Made by a program: the position numbers and the translations under genes. The notes beneath the pieces are model-generated. The model was given only the letters and a program-made list of their open reading frames with translations, made no database searches and had not been told where the DNA came from. This document shows, piece after piece, positions 23,754 through 32,382 of a stretch of 64,000 bases of DNA. Position 1 is the stretch's first letter. Every line of letters starts with the position of its first letter. Source of the stretch: Reyranella sp. (GTDB taxonomy: Bacteria > Pseudomonadota > Alphaproteobacteria > Reyranellales > Reyranellaceae); contig NZ_JAUSBN010000047.1 in assembly GCF_030651995.1 (NCBI RefSeq), forward strand, positions 1 to 64,000. Direction: 5' to 3'.

Positions 23754-23888
23754 CTAGGCCGACAGACGCTTGCGGCCAGACCGGCGGCGGTTCGCGATGA
23801 CCTTGCGGCCACCGACGGTCGCCATACGGGACCGGAAGCCGTGCCGACGGGCGCGGACCAGCTTGCTCGGCTGATAGGTGCGTTTCAT
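23754..23888 (-). CDS. rpmH: ribosomal protein bL34
   Basis: Large-subunit protein L34, 44 residues, with the invariant start [20 protein letters not shown] and [17 protein letters not shown] end. AAGGAG lies 7 bases before the ATG. It is the first gene of the rpmH-rnpA-yidD-yidC-engB operon. Confidence 0.98.
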   Translation of the reverse strand: MKRTYQPSKLVRARRHGFRSRMATVGGRKVIANRRRSGRKRLSA

Positions 23889-23955
23889 GACGCAACTCCT
23901 TAAAACACAACAAAGCCCCTGCGCGGTGCACAAGGGGCGAATTCCGTGGGCGAGG

Positions 23956-23984
23956 GTAATAAGCGTGTGACCCTTCAGAGTCAA
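23956..23984 (-). promoter_or_regulatory. sigma-70 promoter of the rpmH operon
   Basis: On the minus strand TTGACT (23979-23984) and TATTAC (23956-23961) are exactly 17 bases apart. The start would be near 23949, giving a leader of about 60 bases that contains a GCCCCT/AGGGGC stem (about 23912-23936) before the AAGGAG of rpmH. Confidence 0.75.
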
Positions 23985-24002
23985 CGAGGGCTAGGATGCC
24001 TG

Positions 24003-24650
24003 ATGGCCCTCATTCTTCATGGCTACCGCTACAGCGTCTATGTACGCATCGTCCGCCTGGTGCTGGCGGAGAAGGGGCTGGCCTACGAGCAGGTCGAAGT
24101 GAACCCGTTCGCGGCCGATGTCCCGGCCGACTATCTCGCGCTCCATCCGTTCGGCCGGGTGCCGACCCTCGTTCACGACGGCTTCGCCCTCTACGAAACG
24201 GGCGCCATCACCCGATACGTCGATCGCGCCTTTCCCGGTCCGGCCCTCCAGCCCGCCGACCCGAAGCGGCTCGCCCGCATGGATCAGATCGTGGGTGTGG
24301 TCGACGCCTACGCCTACTGGCCGCTGGTACGGCAGGTCTTCGTTCACGATGTCGTTCGGCCCCACATGGGCGCGGCGGGCGATGCCGCGGAGCTGGAGAA
24401 GGGTCTCGAGTCTGCCGCCAGGGTGCTCGACGCGCTGGAGGCCCTGGCGGCGGCGGAGACATGGTTGACGGGCTCCGACATCTCGCTTGCCGACTGTCAT
24501 CTGGGAGCGATGGTCGCCTACTTCGCGCAGTCCCCGCGCGGGGCGGAGCTGCTGGCCGCACGCCCCCGGCTCGCCGCCTGGTGGCAACGACTGGGGGCGC
24601 GTCCGAGCTTCGCCGCGACGGAGCCTGGTCTTCCGGCCCCGGCCCGATAG
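24003..24650 (+). CDS. glutathione S-transferase family protein
   Basis: A 215-residue GST. The thioredoxin-like N-terminal half runs MALILHGYRYSVYVRIVRLVLAEKGL, with the cis-proline block GRVPTLVHDGFALYETGAITRYVD (Glu-Thr/Ser contact glutathione in this place). The helical C-terminal half holds the folding motif SLADCHLGAMVAYF. The ATG at 24003 starts just before the first beta strand; an earlier in-frame start at 23946 falls in the rpmH promoter region and is unlikely. Divergent from rpmH. Substrate unknown. Confidence 0.88.
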   Translation: MALILHGYRYSVYVRIVRLVLAEKGLAYEQVEVNPFAADVPADYLALHPFGRVPTLVHDGFALYETGAITRYVDRAFPGPALQPADPKRLARMDQIVGVVDAYAYWPLVRQVFVHDVVRPHMGAAGDAAELEKGLESAARVLDALEALAAAETWLTGSDISLADCHLGAMVAYFAQSPRGAELLAARPRLAAWWQRLGARPSFAATEPGLPAPAR

Positions 24651-24729
24651 TCACTCAGGCGTGACAGCATGTGCTTTGTGGATCGTCGCCACAGGGTCAA
24701 TATCGCGGTGGGGCGAGACGAAGGGCCAG

Positions 24730-25437
24730 ATGAACACATCGACACTGCGCCGGCTGCTGCCAGTGGCAATCCTTCTGGCGGGACTGGCGATCTTCCTGCT
24801 GCTCGGGCTCGAGCGCTATATCTCGTTCGAGATGCTGGCCCGTCACAAGGCCACGCTGACGGCCTGGGTTGCCGAGCATCGTCTGCTCGCCGGCCTGACC
24901 TTCGTGCTGGCCTATGCCTTCATGGTCGCCTTTTCCCTGCCCGTCGCCGTGGTGGCGACGCCGGTGGGGGGCTTCCTGTTCGGCACCTGGACCGGCGCCT
25001 GCCTGTCGGTGGTCGCCGCCACCCTGGGATCGATCGCCGTGTTCCTGGCCGCGCGCTACGCCTTTCGCGACCTCTTCCGGGCCCGTGCCGGCGCGACGCT
25101 GGCGCGTCTCGAGGAGGGGTTCCGGCACAACGATTTCAGCTACCTCCTCTTTCTGAGACTCGTGCCGGTCTTTCCCTTCTGGCTGATCAACATCGTCCCG
25201 GCGCTCCTCGGCATGCAGCTCAAGCGCTACGCGCTGGCGACGTTGCTGGGCATCGTGCCGGCGTCGATCGTCTATGCGAGCGTCGGGGCGGGCCTCGGGG
25301 CGGTGCTGAAGCGCGGCGAGCAGCCCAATCTCGGCATCATCTTCGAATGGCACATCCTGCTGCCTCTGCTCGGGCTGGCCGCGCTAGCGCTTCTGCCGGT
25401 CGTCATCGCCCGCCTGCGCCGGCAGCCCCCGGCGTGA
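24730..25437 (+). CDS. TVP38/TMEM64 (DedA-like) membrane protein
   Basis: A 235-residue polytopic membrane protein of the SNARE-associated/VTT (TVP38) family, now viewed as lipid-scramblase-like. After an N-terminal segment (LLPVAILLAGLAIFLLLGL), the VTT core contains FSLPVAVVATPVGGFLFGTWTGACLSVVAATLGSIAVFLAARYAFRD-like glycine-rich re-entrant sequence, and FLRLVPVFPFWLINIVPALLG, the characteristic R-x-V-P-x-x-P block. The ATG at 24730 precedes the first segment. It ends one base before the flavoprotein gene; in several bacteria these two are fused, so they likely act together. Confidence 0.87.
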   Translation: MNTSTLRRLLPVAILLAGLAIFLLLGLERYISFEMLARHKATLTAWVAEHRLLAGLTFVLAYAFMVAFSLPVAVVATPVGGFLFGTWTGACLSVVAATLGSIAVFLAARYAFRDLFRARAGATLARLEEGFRHNDFSYLLFLRLVPVFPFWLINIVPALLGMQLKRYALATLLGIVPASIVYASVGAGLGAVLKRGEQPNLGIIFEWHILLPLLGLAALALLPVVIARLRRQPPA

Positions 25438-25438
25438 A

Positions 25439-26860
25439 ATGAGCCTGCTCACCCCCGACGTCTGCGTCGTCGGCGGCGGCTCCGCCGGGCTGGTGGTCGC
25501 GGCCGGCGCCGCGCAGCTCGGTCTCGACGTCGTGCTGATCGAGCGCGCGTTGATGGGCGGCGACTGCCTCAACTTCGGCTGCGTGCCCTCGAAGGCGCTG
25601 ATCGCCGCCGCCCGCCTGGCCCAGGCGCAACGCAGCGGCGCGGCCTTCGGCATCGCGCCGGTAGAGCCCACGGTCGATTTCGGCAAGGTGATGGATCACG
25701 TCGCCGGCGTGATCGCCGCCATCGCGCCCAACGACTCGGTCGAGCGGTTCGAAAAGCTCGGCGTGCGCGTCCTGCAGGAGGAGGCGCGCTTCACCGGCCG
25801 CACCGAATTGCAGGCCGGGCTCCACCGCATCCGCAGCAAGCGCATCGTGCTCGCGACCGGTTCCCGCCCCACCCTGCCACCCGTGCCGGGCCTCGACGCG
25901 GTGCCGCACTTCACCAACGAGACGATCTTCGCCAATCGCACGCTGCCGTCGCACCTCGTCGTATTGGGAGGCGGCCCGATCGGGCTCGAGATGGCGCAGG
26001 CCTTCCGTCGCCTCGGCGCGCGCGTGACCGTGCTGGAAGCGGCAACCTGCCTGGCCAAGGACGATCCCGAACTCGCCGCGATCGTCGTCGCGCGCCTGCG
26101 CCGCGAAGGCGTGGAGCTGCGCGAGAAGACGAGGGTCAAAGGCATCGAGCGCACCTCGGGCGGGATCGCGGCCGTGCTCGAGGAGGGCGGTCGCGTCGAG
26201 GGCTCGCACCTTCTGGTGGCGACCGGTCGCGCGCCGACGACCGACGGCCTGGATCTCGCAAAGGCCGGTATTGCCCACGACAGGCGCGGCATCACGGTCG
26301 ACGATTCGCTGCGCACCTCCAACCGCAACGTCTGGGCGATCGGCGACTGCAACGGCCGCTATGCCTTCACCCACATGGCGGGCCACGAGGCCTCGCTGTT
26401 CATCCGCGGCGCCCTGTTCCGCGCCCCGGCGAAGCTCGATCCCGGCATCGTGCCCTGGGCGACCTATACCGATCCCGAGTTGGCGCAGGTCGGCCTCAAC
26501 GAGCGCGACGCGCGGGCGAAGCACGGCGACGGCGTCAAGGTGCTGCGCTGGACCTTCGCCGAGAACGATCGCGCCCAGACCGAGCGCGAAACCGACGGGC
26601 TGTTGAAGGTGGTGACCGACGGACGCGGCCACGTGTTGGGGGCGGGCATCGCGGGGCCGCAGGCCGGCGAGTTGATCCAGAGCTGGTGCCTGGCCCTGTC
26701 CGGCCGCCTGAAGATCTCGACCCTGGCGAGCTTCGTGCCGCCCTATCCGACGCTCGGCGAGACCGCCAAGCGGGCCGCCGGGAGCTACTACACCGAAGCC
26801 CTGTTCGGCGCCCGCACGCGGCTTCTCGTGCGGTTTCTCGCGCGATTGCCGGTCTGGTAG
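25439..26860 (+). CDS. FAD-dependent pyridine nucleotide-disulfide oxidoreductase (MerA/Lpd-like)
   Basis: A 473-residue class I disulfide reductase. FAD loop VVGGGSAG (10-17), redox pair C43/C48 in GGDCLNFGCVPSK, NAD(P) loop VLGGGPIGLEMA, and second FAD block VWAIGDCNG are present. The C-terminal dimerisation domain follows from about residue 340. In true lipoamide, glutathione or RclA-type enzymes this ends with a His-Pro-Thr-x-x-Glu base; here it reads PPYPTLGE, so the His is replaced by Tyr and the partner chemistry must differ. The start is one base after the TVP38 gene stop. Annotation as dihydrolipoamide dehydrogenase would be wrong: there is no dehydrogenase complex nearby. Confidence 0.88.
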   Translation: MSLLTPDVCVVGGGSAGLVVAAGAAQLGLDVVLIERALMGGDCLNFGCVPSKALIAAARLAQAQRSGAAFGIAPVEPTVDFGKVMDHVAGVIAAIAPNDSVERFEKLGVRVLQEEARFTGRTELQAGLHRIRSKRIVLATGSRPTLPPVPGLDAVPHFTNETIFANRTLPSHLVVLGGGPIGLEMAQAFRRLGARVTVLEAATCLAKDDPELAAIVVARLRREGVELREKTRVKGIERTSGGIAAVLEEGGRVEGSHLLVATGRAPTTDGLDLAKAGIAHDRRGITVDDSLRTSNRNVWAIGDCNGRYAFTHMAGHEASLFIRGALFRAPAKLDPGIVPWATYTDPELAQVGLNERDARAKHGDGVKVLRWTFAENDRAQTERETDGLLKVVTDGRGHVLGAGIAGPQAGELIQSWCLALSGRLKISTLASFVPPYPTLGETAKRAAGSYYTEALFGARTRLLVRFLARLPVW

Positions 26861-26869
26861 AAGCATTCG

Positions 26870-28300
26870 ATGAGCGCCGACGTCACCCTGCCGGCAGACA
26901 CTGCCCGTCCCGCACGCCGGCGGACCGCGACCTTCGGACTGTCGTGGCGCATTCTGGGCCTCGTGATCGTCGCGGTGATGACGGCCGAGGTCGCGATTTT
27001 CCTGCCCTCGATCGCGCGTTTCCGGCTGGTCTATCTCGAGCAGCTGATCGAGAGCGGCACCCTGGCGGCGCTCGCCCTCGACGCCACGCCCGACAACATG
27101 GTGACGGAGCAGGTGAAGGGCTCGCTGCTGGCGCACGCCCGCGTCGAGGCGGTCGTGCTGGTCGAGCCGAACAAGCCCAAGCGTGCGCTGATGAACATCG
27201 AGCCGCGGCCCGAGATGCAGGGCTTCAACCTGAAGGATCGCGGCGCGCTCGGCCTGATCTGGGACGCGCTGGAGGCAATGGTTCGCGATGGCTCGCATTA
27301 CATCCGGGTGGGTGGCGAATCGATGCGGATGCCCGGCGCCATGGTCTGGATCGTCGTCGATGAAATGCCGATGCGCGCCGCCATGTACGGTTACACGAGC
27401 CGCATCCTCCTCCTGTCGATCATCATCGCGCTGTTCACCGCCGCCCTGCTCTATCTTGCGCTGCGCTGGCTGGTCATCCGGCCGCTGCAGGACCTCTCCC
27501 GGGCCATGACCGACTTTCGCCGCGCGCCGGAAGAGGCCGGCACCGACCGCGCACCGGTGCGGCGCAACGACGAGATCGGCGTGGTCGACCGCGAGTTCCA
27601 GATCCTGCAGCGCGAGCTGCGCACCTCGCTGCGCCAGAAGTCGCGCCTTGCCGAGGTCGGTGCCGCGACCAACAAGATCAACCACGACCTGCGCAACATG
27701 CTCGCGACGGCGCGCCTGCTGTCAGATCGCCTGGCGCGCAGCGACGACGAGCGCACGCGCGCGCTGGCGCCGACCATCCTCAGCACGATCGACCGCGCCG
27801 CACGCCTGGCCAGCGACGCCATCGAATATGTCCGGGACAAGCCCTCGCCCCGGCTGGCCGACGTCGATCTTGCCGACCTCGTCGACGAGGTCGGAATCGC
27901 GCTGCAGGAGCAGGGCGAGGAGAAGGATCCCAACCTCGTGCGCAGCTGGGTCAACGAGATCGGCACCGGCGGCATGGCGCGCTGCGACCGCGACCTGCTC
28001 TACCGGGTGTTCGTCAATCTCGGGCGCAATGCCTTCGAGGCCGGCGCGACGAGCGTCACCCTACGCACCCGGCGCAGCGGCAGCTTCCTCCTGGTCGAAA
28101 TTGCCGACAATGGGCCCGGCGTGCCCGCCGTGGTGGCCAGGCAGCTCTTCCGGCCCTTCACCACCGGTGGCCGGCAGGGCGGCACGGGTCTCGGCCTCGC
28201 GATCGCCCGCGACCTGGTGCGCCTGCATGGCGGCGACCTCACCCTGATCGAATCGAACGCGCAGGGCACGCTCTTCGGCTTCACCCTGCCGAGCGCCTAG
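26870..28300 (+). CDS. orphan sensor histidine kinase
   Basis: A 476-residue membrane kinase. Two membrane segments (about 24-46 and 178-200) enclose a periplasmic domain of about 130 residues. HAMP follows (RPLQDLSRAMTDFRRAP...), then a dimerisation helix with phospho-acceptor H272 in TNKINHDLRNMLATARLL. The ATPase has N box NLGRNAFEAG, G1 DNGPGVP, and G2 GGTGLGLAIA. The H-box has HDLRN rather than the common HELRT. No response regulator is next to it. It begins 9 bases after the flavoprotein gene, so it may sense something linked to the TVP38/reductase pair. Confidence 0.9.
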   Translation: MSADVTLPADTARPARRRTATFGLSWRILGLVIVAVMTAEVAIFLPSIARFRLVYLEQLIESGTLAALALDATPDNMVTEQVKGSLLAHARVEAVVLVEPNKPKRALMNIEPRPEMQGFNLKDRGALGLIWDALEAMVRDGSHYIRVGGESMRMPGAMVWIVVDEMPMRAAMYGYTSRILLLSIIIALFTAALLYLALRWLVIRPLQDLSRAMTDFRRAPEEAGTDRAPVRRNDEIGVVDREFQILQRELRTSLRQKSRLAEVGAATNKINHDLRNMLATARLLSDRLARSDDERTRALAPTILSTIDRAARLASDAIEYVRDKPSPRLADVDLADLVDEVGIALQEQGEEKDPNLVRSWVNEIGTGGMARCDRDLLYRVFVNLGRNAFEAGATSVTLRTRRSGSFLLVEIADNGPGVPAVVARQLFRPFTTGGRQGGTGLGLAIARDLVRLHGGDLTLIESNAQGTLFGFTLPSA

Positions 28301-28301
28301 A

Positions 28302-29051
28302 TCACCCCTCGCTCTTCAGCCGCGCAAGGAAGGCGCGGACGCGGTCGACGTTGCCCCCGAGATCGGCCTCGCCGTTGCGGCTCTTCGAGCGGATGTCGAT
28401 CCGGCTGCCGGTCCCCTGGGGACGAACGCGGACGACGACGTCGTCGCGAAAGCCGAACCACGGGCTGGTCACGACGGCTTCCAGGCGACCGTCCGCCGGG
28501 ACCCGCGCCACGATCTCCCAGCCCAGTGCCGTGGCCACGCGCTCGACGCGCTTGAAGGCCTCGACCGGCGGCACGGCCAGCAGGACGGGCTCGATGTCGG
28601 GGAAGGCGGCGCGCTGGAGGGAGGCGTTCTCCTTCGGATAGGCCGGCGGATTGGGGGCCCCCCGACGCAACTGGGCCGTCGCCACGAGCGGCGGCGGCGT
28701 GGCCATGTCGGTCGTGATGTCGCTGATGGCCGGGCGCTGCTGCGCATGCAGGAACCAGTGCAGCGGCACCCACGCGCCGGCCCCGCCGATCACGATGGCG
28801 AGGAAGGCGGCAACACTGCCGCGGCGCCGGTCCCCCGGCCGGGCGGGAAGGATGGTGGCGAGCCCCAGCGCGACGCCGGCCACCGTCAGATAGAATCCGT
28901 AGCGGAAGACCGCGATCGCAGCCTCGATGTCGAGGCCGAGAAAGCGGTGCAGAGGCCCGGAAACGGCTACGATCAGCGACCCGACGGTCGCTAGGATGAA
29001 GGCGATACGCGCCAGTCGATGACTGATCGGATTGGTCGGCCTAACGAACAT
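28302..29051 (-). CDS. DUF1499 membrane protein
   Basis: A 249-residue protein with three membrane segments in the first 105 residues (IAFILATVGSLIVAVSG, YGFYLTVAGVALGLATIL, VAAFLAIVIGGAGAWVPL) and a soluble C-terminal DUF1499 domain: NPPAYPKENASLQRAAFPDIEPVLL, VERVATALGWEIV, GRLEAVVTSPWFGFRDDVVVRVRPQGTGSRIDIRS. The family has no known activity. It converges with the kinase gene and is divergent from the EamA exporter. Confidence 0.85.
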   Translation of the reverse strand: MFVRPTNPISHRLARIAFILATVGSLIVAVSGPLHRFLGLDIEAAIAVFRYGFYLTVAGVALGLATILPARPGDRRRGSVAAFLAIVIGGAGAWVPLHWFLHAQQRPAISDITTDMATPPPLVATAQLRRGAPNPPAYPKENASLQRAAFPDIEPVLLAVPPVEAFKRVERVATALGWEIVARVPADGRLEAVVTSPWFGFRDDVVVRVRPQGTGSRIDIRSKSRNGEADLGGNVDRVRAFLARLKSEG

Positions 29052-29139
29052 TCAGGCTCCGCTGCAACGATATCGTAACCGTGAATCGGCGTCCGCGCAT
29101 CTGCTCGACAATCCCCGTCCCGTTCTCTATGCGGCCACG

Positions 29140-30021
29140 ATGACGACAGCCGACACCGTCCGCCGCCGGGCCATGGCGGCCGGCCTGATCTCGATCTGCC
29201 TGTGGAGTTCGCTCGCCCTCCTTTCGGTGTCCGCCGGACCGATCCCGCCCTTCCAGATGGTGGCGATGACGTTCGCGGTCGGCGCCGCCATCGGCATCGT
29301 CCGAGCCCGGGCCAACGGAGTCGGCTGGGCCGGCCTCGTGGGCTGGCCGGCGCCCGTCTGGCTGCTCGGGATCGGCGGCCTGTTCGGCTACCACGCCCTC
29401 TACTTCGCCGCCCTGCAGCTCGCGCCGCCGGCCGAAGCCAACCTGATCAACTACCTGTGGCCGCTCCTCATCGTGCTGCTCTCGGCGCCGCTGGCCGGCG
29501 AGCGGCTGCACTGGCCGCATCTCGCGGGCGCCGCGCTGGGTTTCTCGGGCGTCGCCCTGCTGGCTTTCGGCCGCGGACTGAGCTTCGCCGACAGCCATGC
29601 GCTGGGCTACCTGCTGGCCCTGGGCTGCGCCTTCGCCTGGTCGATCTACTCGGTCCTGTCGCGCCGCTTCGGGGAAACACCGACCGACGCCATCGCCGCC
29701 TTCTGCGCCGCATCGGCCCTGCTCTCGCTCGCCTGCCATCTCGTTTTCGAGCGCACCGTCTGGCCCGCCAGCGGCACGGCCTGGCTCGCGGTGCTGGCGC
29801 TGGGCCTCGGGCCCGCCGGATCGGCGTTCTATTTCTGGGACCATGCGGTGAAGCGCGGGGATATCCGCGCCCTGGGCGCGATTTCCTATGCGACGCCCAT
29901 CCTCTCGACCGCGATCCTGGTTGCCTTCGGACTTGCCGAACCGACCGGCACGCTGATCGCCGCCGCACTGCTCGTCACGATCGGCGCCGTGCTGGCCTCG
30001 CGCGAGCTGTGGAAACGCTAA
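29140..30021 (+). CDS. EamA/DMT-family exporter
   Basis: A 293-residue inner-membrane transporter with about ten membrane segments in two EamA repeats. The first half has FGYHALYFAALQLAPPAEANLINYLWPLLIVLLSAPLAGERL, and the second repeats the pattern with YFWDHAVKRGDIRALGAISYATPILSTAIL. Members often export amino acids or metabolites. The ATG at 29140 is chosen because the open frame upstream (to 29032) lies in the divergent promoter region. Its stop overlaps the converging cupin gene by 4 bases. Confidence 0.87.
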   Translation: MTTADTVRRRAMAAGLISICLWSSLALLSVSAGPIPPFQMVAMTFAVGAAIGIVRARANGVGWAGLVGWPAPVWLLGIGGLFGYHALYFAALQLAPPAEANLINYLWPLLIVLLSAPLAGERLHWPHLAGAALGFSGVALLAFGRGLSFADSHALGYLLALGCAFAWSIYSVLSRRFGETPTDAIAAFCAASALLSLACHLVFERTVWPASGTAWLAVLALGLGPAGSAFYFWDHAVKRGDIRALGAISYATPILSTAILVAFGLAEPTGTLIAAALLVTIGAVLASRELWKR

Positions 30022-30443
30022 ACGCCCGGCTGCCAGCCGGGCGGAGCGAGTTCGAAGCCCGCGAAATCGAACGCCGGTGCGACCGTACAGCCGACCAGGG
30101 TCCAGTTGCCGAGCGACCGCGCCGCCTGCCAGACACCGCGCGGCACGACGATCTGCGGTGTCTCGCCCAGACCGAAGTCGCGGCCGAGACGCAGGTGGCG
30201 CACCGTGCGCCCCTCGTCGCTCATCGAAAGCTCGAGCGGCGCGCCGTCATAGTGATGCCAGACCTCGTCGGCATCGACCCTGTGCCAGTGCGAACGCTCG
30301 CCGGCCTTCAGCAGGAAGAAGATCGCGGTGCTGGCGCCGCGCCCGCCGGTTCCGGCGGCGGCACGGAACATCTCGCGGTAGTGGCCGCCCTCGGGATGCG
30401 GCTGCAGGCCGAGGCGGGCGATGATCTGGTCGGCGGTCATCAT
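30018..30443 (-). CDS. cupin protein (DUF985 type)
   Basis: A 141-residue RmlC-like cupin of the DUF985 group. Recognised by the start IIARLGLQPHPEGGHYREMFR, the block ERSHWHRVDADEVWHHYDGAPLEL with its metal-type His/Glu set, and PRGVWQAARSLGNWTLVGCTVAPAFDFAGFEL. No proven function. It is 4 bases downstream of the GST at 30448-31068 in the same direction, so it is the last gene of that short unit. Confidence 0.87.
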   Translation of the reverse strand: MMTADQIIARLGLQPHPEGGHYREMFRAAAGTGGRGASTAIFFLLKAGERSHWHRVDADEVWHHYDGAPLELSMSDEGRTVRHLRLGRDFGLGETPQIVVPRGVWQAARSLGNWTLVGCTVAPAFDFAGFELAPPGWQPGV

Positions 30444-30447
30444 GACG

Positions 30448-31068
30448 TCAGGCCGGCGGCGGAACCGTGGCCTTCATCGACGGCATCTTGGCGAAGGCGG
30501 CGAACCACTTGGCGAGCTTCGGCCGCTTCGCGCGCCAGTCATGATGCCCGAAGCGGAAGTCGAGATAGCCCAGCGCGCAGGCGATCGAGACGGTGCCGAT
30601 CGTGGGCTTGCCCTTGAGCGCCTTGGATTCGGCCTCGAGCTGGTCGAGCACGCCGTCGATCTTCTTCATCTGGCCCTTCGACCAGTCGGGCCAGCGCTTC
30701 TCCTCCGGCCGCAGGAAGCCCTCGTAGCGGGCAAGCAGTGCGGCATCGAGCAGGCCGTCGGCCATGGCCTGCTGGCGCAGCGCCATCCAGCGCTCGCGTC
30801 CCTTGCGCGGGAACAGCTTGCGGCCCTTGTGCTGGCTGTCGAGATACTCGCAGATCACGGGCGAGTCGAAGAGGTCCATGTTCTTCGTGGACAAGGCCGG
30901 GATCTTGCCGATCGGATTGTGCTTGTCGACATCGGCATTGGGCGCGACCGGCGTCAGAGCCACGTTCACCATGTCCATCTTCTTGTCGAGGCCGGTCTCG
31001 ATCGCCAGCACCCTGACCTTGCGGGCATAGGGCGACGCCGGCGAGTAATAGAGCTTCATCTTGGCCAT
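30448..31068 (-). CDS. glutathione S-transferase family protein
   Basis: A 206-residue GST. N-terminal half: MKLYYSPASPYARKVRVLAIETGL with Ser/Tyr candidates for the thiolate, NPIGKIPAL cis-proline, and FDSPVICEYLD. C-terminal helical half: GTVSIACALGYLDFRFG, the N-capping region. The ATG at 31066-31068 has AGGAG 9 bases upstream; the open frame upstream is out of phase with the dehydrogenase gene and is a shadow. It sits 26 bases after the Ldh-type dehydrogenase. Confidence 0.9.
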   Translation of the reverse strand: MAKMKLYYSPASPYARKVRVLAIETGLDKKMDMVNVALTPVAPNADVDKHNPIGKIPALSTKNMDLFDSPVICEYLDSQHKGRKLFPRKGRERWMALRQQAMADGLLDAALLARYEGFLRPEEKRWPDWSKGQMKKIDGVLDQLEAESKALKGKPTIGTVSIACALGYLDFRFGHHDWRAKRPKLAKWFAAFAKMPSMKATVPPPA

Positions 31069-31094
31069 GGTCGGTCTCCTGTCATCCGGTCGCG

Positions 31095-32198
31095 TCAGGC
31101 GCCGGCCATCTGCGGGATATCGGTATCGTTCAAACGCACCTTGCGGGCCGTGTCCACGAGCTGCTGCCAGGTGGTCGTGTCGATCGGCACACCGTTCTTC
31201 TCGCGATCGATCCGGCGCGCCCGCTCGGGCTCTCCCGGCATCAGCACTTCGTCGACGCCGGGCTGCGGCTTCGCCGACTTCACCCAGTCGATGAAGGTGT
31301 CGACTTCGTCCTCGAAGAAGGCGGTGCCGCCCATCGAGTCGGGATCGATGATGATCGACAGCATGTTGTTGATGATGTCGGTGCCGTCCTTCTTGATCGT
31401 GCGGGGACTGTGCGTGCGCCCACCGGTCAGCGCCCCGGCCAGCAGGTCGCAGATCACGGCCAGGCCGCCGCCCTTGTGCAGGCCGAACGGCAGGATGGCG
31501 CCGTAAGGGGCATTGTACATCACGCCGGGTTCGGTCGTGGCGTTGCCGGCGGCATCGATCAGGAGGCCTTCCTCCATCTGGATCTGCTTGTTGTTGGCGA
31601 CCCGAACCTTGCCCATCGCCACCTGGCTGGTCGCGAAGTCGAGCACGATCGGCTCCTGCCCCTTGCGCGGAATGGCCGTGCAGTAGGGATTGGTCGTGAA
31701 GCGCGCCTCGGCGCCGCCGAACGGCGCCACCAGCGACTTGTGGCCGTGCACGTTCACCCAGTGCGTGCTCACCAGGCCGGCGCGCGCGCACTGCTCGCCC
31801 CAGTGACCGATCCGGCCGATATGGTGGGAGTTCTTCAGGCCGACGACGCAGACGCCGTGCTTCCTCGCCCGCTCGATGCCGATGTCCATCGCCTCCTTGG
31901 CGATGACCTGACCGTACCCGGCGCCACCGTCGACCACGATCACCGCGCCGTTGTCGCGGTCGATCGTGGCGTGGTGGTTGCGCCGGCAGGCGCCGTTCAT
32001 CGTGTTCTGGATATAGGAGGGCATCATGCCGACGCCGTGGCTGTCGTGGCCGAACAGGTTGGCGAGCACGAGATGATCGGCGACGAGCTTCGCCTCTTCG
32101 GCGGAACTGCCGTCGGCCCGGCAAATGGCCATGGTGAAGCCGTGCAGGCGGTCGGGCTCGATGCGGATTTCGCCCACGGATCCTTGCCCTTCGGCCAT
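31095..32198 (-). CDS. Ldh-family oxidoreductase (malate/L-sulfolactate type)
   Basis: A 367-residue NAD(P)-dependent dehydrogenase of the Ldh_2 family, which acts on malate, ureidoglycolate, sulfolactate or related 2-hydroxy acids. Family blocks: ANLFGHDSHGVGMMPSY with the catalytic His, VVDGGAGYGQVIAKEAMD, VGLKNSHHIGRIGHWGEQCARAG, APFGGAEARFTTNPYC and the LPFGLHKGGGLAVICDLLAGALTGG end. The ATG at 32196-32198 is preceded by GGGAGACGAGAG. The substrate cannot be told from sequence. It is the first gene of a unit with the GST and cupin. Confidence 0.9.
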   Translation of the reverse strand: MAEGQGSVGEIRIEPDRLHGFTMAICRADGSSAEEAKLVADHLVLANLFGHDSHGVGMMPSYIQNTMNGACRRNHHATIDRDNGAVIVVDGGAGYGQVIAKEAMDIGIERARKHGVCVVGLKNSHHIGRIGHWGEQCARAGLVSTHWVNVHGHKSLVAPFGGAEARFTTNPYCTAIPRKGQEPIVLDFATSQVAMGKVRVANNKQIQMEEGLLIDAAGNATTEPGVMYNAPYGAILPFGLHKGGGLAVICDLLAGALTGGRTHSPRTIKKDGTDIINNMLSIIIDPDSMGGTAFFEDEVDTFIDWVKSAKPQPGVDEVLMPGEPERARRIDREKNGVPIDTTTWQQLVDTARKVRLNDTDIPQMAGA

Positions 32199-32382
32199 CT
32201 CTCGTCTCCCCTTCACGTTTCGGGCGGCAAGGTTCCGCGTCGTCACGACGCTGTCAACGCCGAAGCAGCGCCCTGATTTCGCCCTTCTGCGCAGCCAGAC
32301 CGTCTGCGACGTGGCTTGCTCCGGGCCACCCGTGGTAGTGACCTTGCATAGCCCTCCGTCGTCTCCGGGAATCGCGCACCGA

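Noticed and set aside
25439-26860. Calling this gene lpdA or merA
   Set aside because: The catalytic His-Pro motif is absent, there is no dehydrogenase complex nearby, and there is no mer gene or MerA C-terminal cysteine pair.
25403-27685. 760-codon minus-strand open frame
   Set aside because: Antisense shadow of the flavoprotein and kinase genes; rich in His, Gln and Arg as usual for shadows in GC-rich DNA, no family motif.
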